Shown here piece by piece: positions 63,202-64,000 of a stretch of 64,000 bases of DNA (positions are counted from its first letter, which is position 1; each line of letters begins with the position of its first letter). The notes under the pieces are model-generated. The model saw only the letters and a program-made list of their open reading frames with translations. It did no database searches and had not been told where the DNA came from. Location: positions 1,302,001-1,366,000 of the forward strand of contig NZ_CP141823.1 in NCBI RefSeq assembly GCF_035621455.1. The letters are read 5' to 3'. Origin of the DNA: Vibrio natriegens NBRC 15636 = ATCC 14048 = DSM 759 (GTDB taxonomy: Bacteria; Pseudomonadota; Gammaproteobacteria; Enterobacterales; Vibrionaceae). The position numbers were made by a program, and so were the translations under genes.

Positions 63202-63609
63202 TCATTCGATGTGCTCCATCGTGCATTCGAAACTGACCCAGCCATGCTTTCGTTCTTCATAGATAGAAACGGTCGGTTCTTGAAATTCTTTGTCACTAAA
63301 GAGCCCGACAGGCACAACAATGATGTCTGGTGCAGCGGAGAGTAACAGGCGCATGGTGGTGCCACAGGCAGGACAAAATTCGTATCGGACTTCGCTCCCG
63401 TCATCGCTGATTCTGGTATAGCTAATTACGTCACCATCTAAAATGACGTTCTCTTTGGCGAAGCGAGCCTGGACGCCAAATACACTGCCAGTTCGCTTTT
63501 GACACTCAAAGCAATGGCAAATCGATGTACGCATGGGTTCACCTAAGCAGCGAAGCTGAATCAAGCCACACGCACACTCACATGAGTGGGTTCTGTTTGG
63601 TTTTGGCAT
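63202..63609 (-). CDS. GFA-family zinc protein (glutathione-dependent formaldehyde-activating-like)
   Basis: 135 aa. Zinc ligands of the GFA fold: C-E-C near residue 10-12, C-H-C-x2-C in SICHCFECQKRTGS, and C-x2-C in FCPACGTTM. The family is named for Gfa, which helps form S-hydroxymethylglutathione, but most small members are of unproven activity. The ribosome site is weak. Single gene. Confidence 0.88.
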   Translation of the reverse strand: MPKPNRTHSCECACGLIQLRCLGEPMRTSICHCFECQKRTGSVFGVQARFAKENVILDGDVISYTRISDDGSEVRYEFCPACGTTMRLLLSAAPDIIVVPVGLFSDKEFQEPTVSIYEERKHGWVSFECTMEHIE

Positions 63610-63917
63610 CGTTAAAATTAAATAACCTCAAACTGTCTTCATGTCCCGTGGAGCACCTGTACTGGCAATCGAATGGTTAGTGTCACGCGGGGCTAAATCT
63701 TCTCAAGTTCTCAGAGAACAGTTTAGGACATTTAAGGCCGAATACCTCATGGCAGCGATCACCTTTCAAACGAAAACTCAACGAACTTAGGCAGGCCAAG
63801 TCAGTTTTATTTTGAAACATTTGATGTATTGATTCGAAGGTTGTTTTACGGTTATGGCTCTTTATTTGGTATATACTCCGAGCGCGATTTATAAAATATA
63901 AAAACAAGGAAGTCTTC
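63610..63917. other. 308-bp promoter region
   Basis: No gene seen; the 99-codon minus-strand frame over 63683-63982 has no ribosome site and overlaps the start of the next gene. TATACT (63871-63876) with TTTACG upstream could be the promoter for 63918. Confidence 0.4.
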
Positions 63918-64000
63918 ATGGCCCGCAATAGAATTCTGCCTATTCCACTTATCCTTCTTATTCCCGTTGTATTATTAATCATCGTGATTGTTGCTGGTGT
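63918..64000 (+). CDS. Membrane-anchored protein, 5' end only
   Basis: Begins MARNRILPIPLILLIPVVLL and remains hydrophobic to the window edge (27 codons visible). AAGGAAG lies six bases before the ATG. This is an N-terminal membrane anchor or signal; the protein cannot be identified from this part. Confidence 0.7.
   Translation, partial: MARNRILPIPLILLIPVVLLIIVIVAG

Noticed and set aside
63683..63982. 99-codon minus-strand frame
   Set aside because: Overlaps the well-supported start at 63918 and has no ribosome site; basic/aromatic composition is typical of antisense frames.
1..64000. CRISPR array, prophage, integron or transposon
   Set aside because: No regularly spaced repeats, integrase, transposase, attC-like sites or phage structural genes were seen on either strand.

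Overview
The window looks like chromosomal DNA of a marine gammaproteobacterium, very probably a Vibrio and plausibly the secondary chromosome. The reasons are: a SpeG reading almost like that of V. cholerae, a CARB-type beta-lactamase homologue of the kind intrinsic to vibrios, SgrR, a GltD-fused formate dehydrogenase, TRAP transporters, and many short genes separated by strong bidirectional hairpin terminators. The species cannot be fixed from sequence reading alone. No rRNA, tRNA, CRISPR array, insertion sequence, integrase or prophage was seen, so this is ordinary accessory metabolism rather than an island.

Layout. 1-2.4 kb: the 5' end of a DgcN-type D-glutamate N-acetyltransferase gene and a divergent alanine racemase, across a 1-kb AT-rich spacer. 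2.5-6.4 kb: a CPA1 cation/proton antiporter, a 59-aa membrane peptide, and a DUF318 permease with a redox thioredoxin-like partner. 6.5-16.9 kb: a catabolic cluster with a three-part TRAP carboxylate importer, a GabD-like dehydrogenase, a GabT-like aminotransferase, a MocR-like regulator, a SolA-like amine oxidase and an iron alcohol dehydrogenase. The divergent TRAP/gabD promoter carries a 74-bp palindrome of four GTACCAG half-sites. 17.6-22.7 kb: alpha-glucan and beta-glucoside use (cytoplasmic GH13, AraC regulator, secreted GH3). 23-31 kb: a Kef-type system, a universal stress protein, FadL, SpeG, a GAF-GGDEF cyclase and several small proteins.

31-41 kb: a CARB-like beta-lactamase that has lost both catalytic serines, a ferric-reductase-like protein, and a copper-export operon read leftwards (Met/His-rich peptide, CusC, CusB with two CusF domains, CusA, CopI-like cupredoxin) behind a promoter with the 19-bp spacer typical of MerR/CueR activation. 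41-46 kb: a 1422-aa formate dehydrogenase. 46-52 kb: an efflux ABC operon, PhzF, and ACR3/ArsR with matching operators. 51.8-54 kb: SgrR with an unlisted divergent 40-aa gene, a candidate SgrT-like peptide or SgrS-like RNA. 54-64 kb: two related surface proteins, an XRE regulator with a repeated ACCTAATTA motif, a TyrP-type permease behind a long leader, a chemoreceptor, YjiH, YoaK, a GFA-family protein and the start of a membrane protein.

The most notable observations are the MocR-like regulator whose PLP lysine and two partner residues are replaced and which has an extra C-terminal domain, its elaborate operator, the double-serine-less beta-lactamase, and the small gene divergent from sgrR. 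Start codons were moved from the longest ORF wherever a Shine-Dalgarno sequence or overlap decided it; each entry says so.
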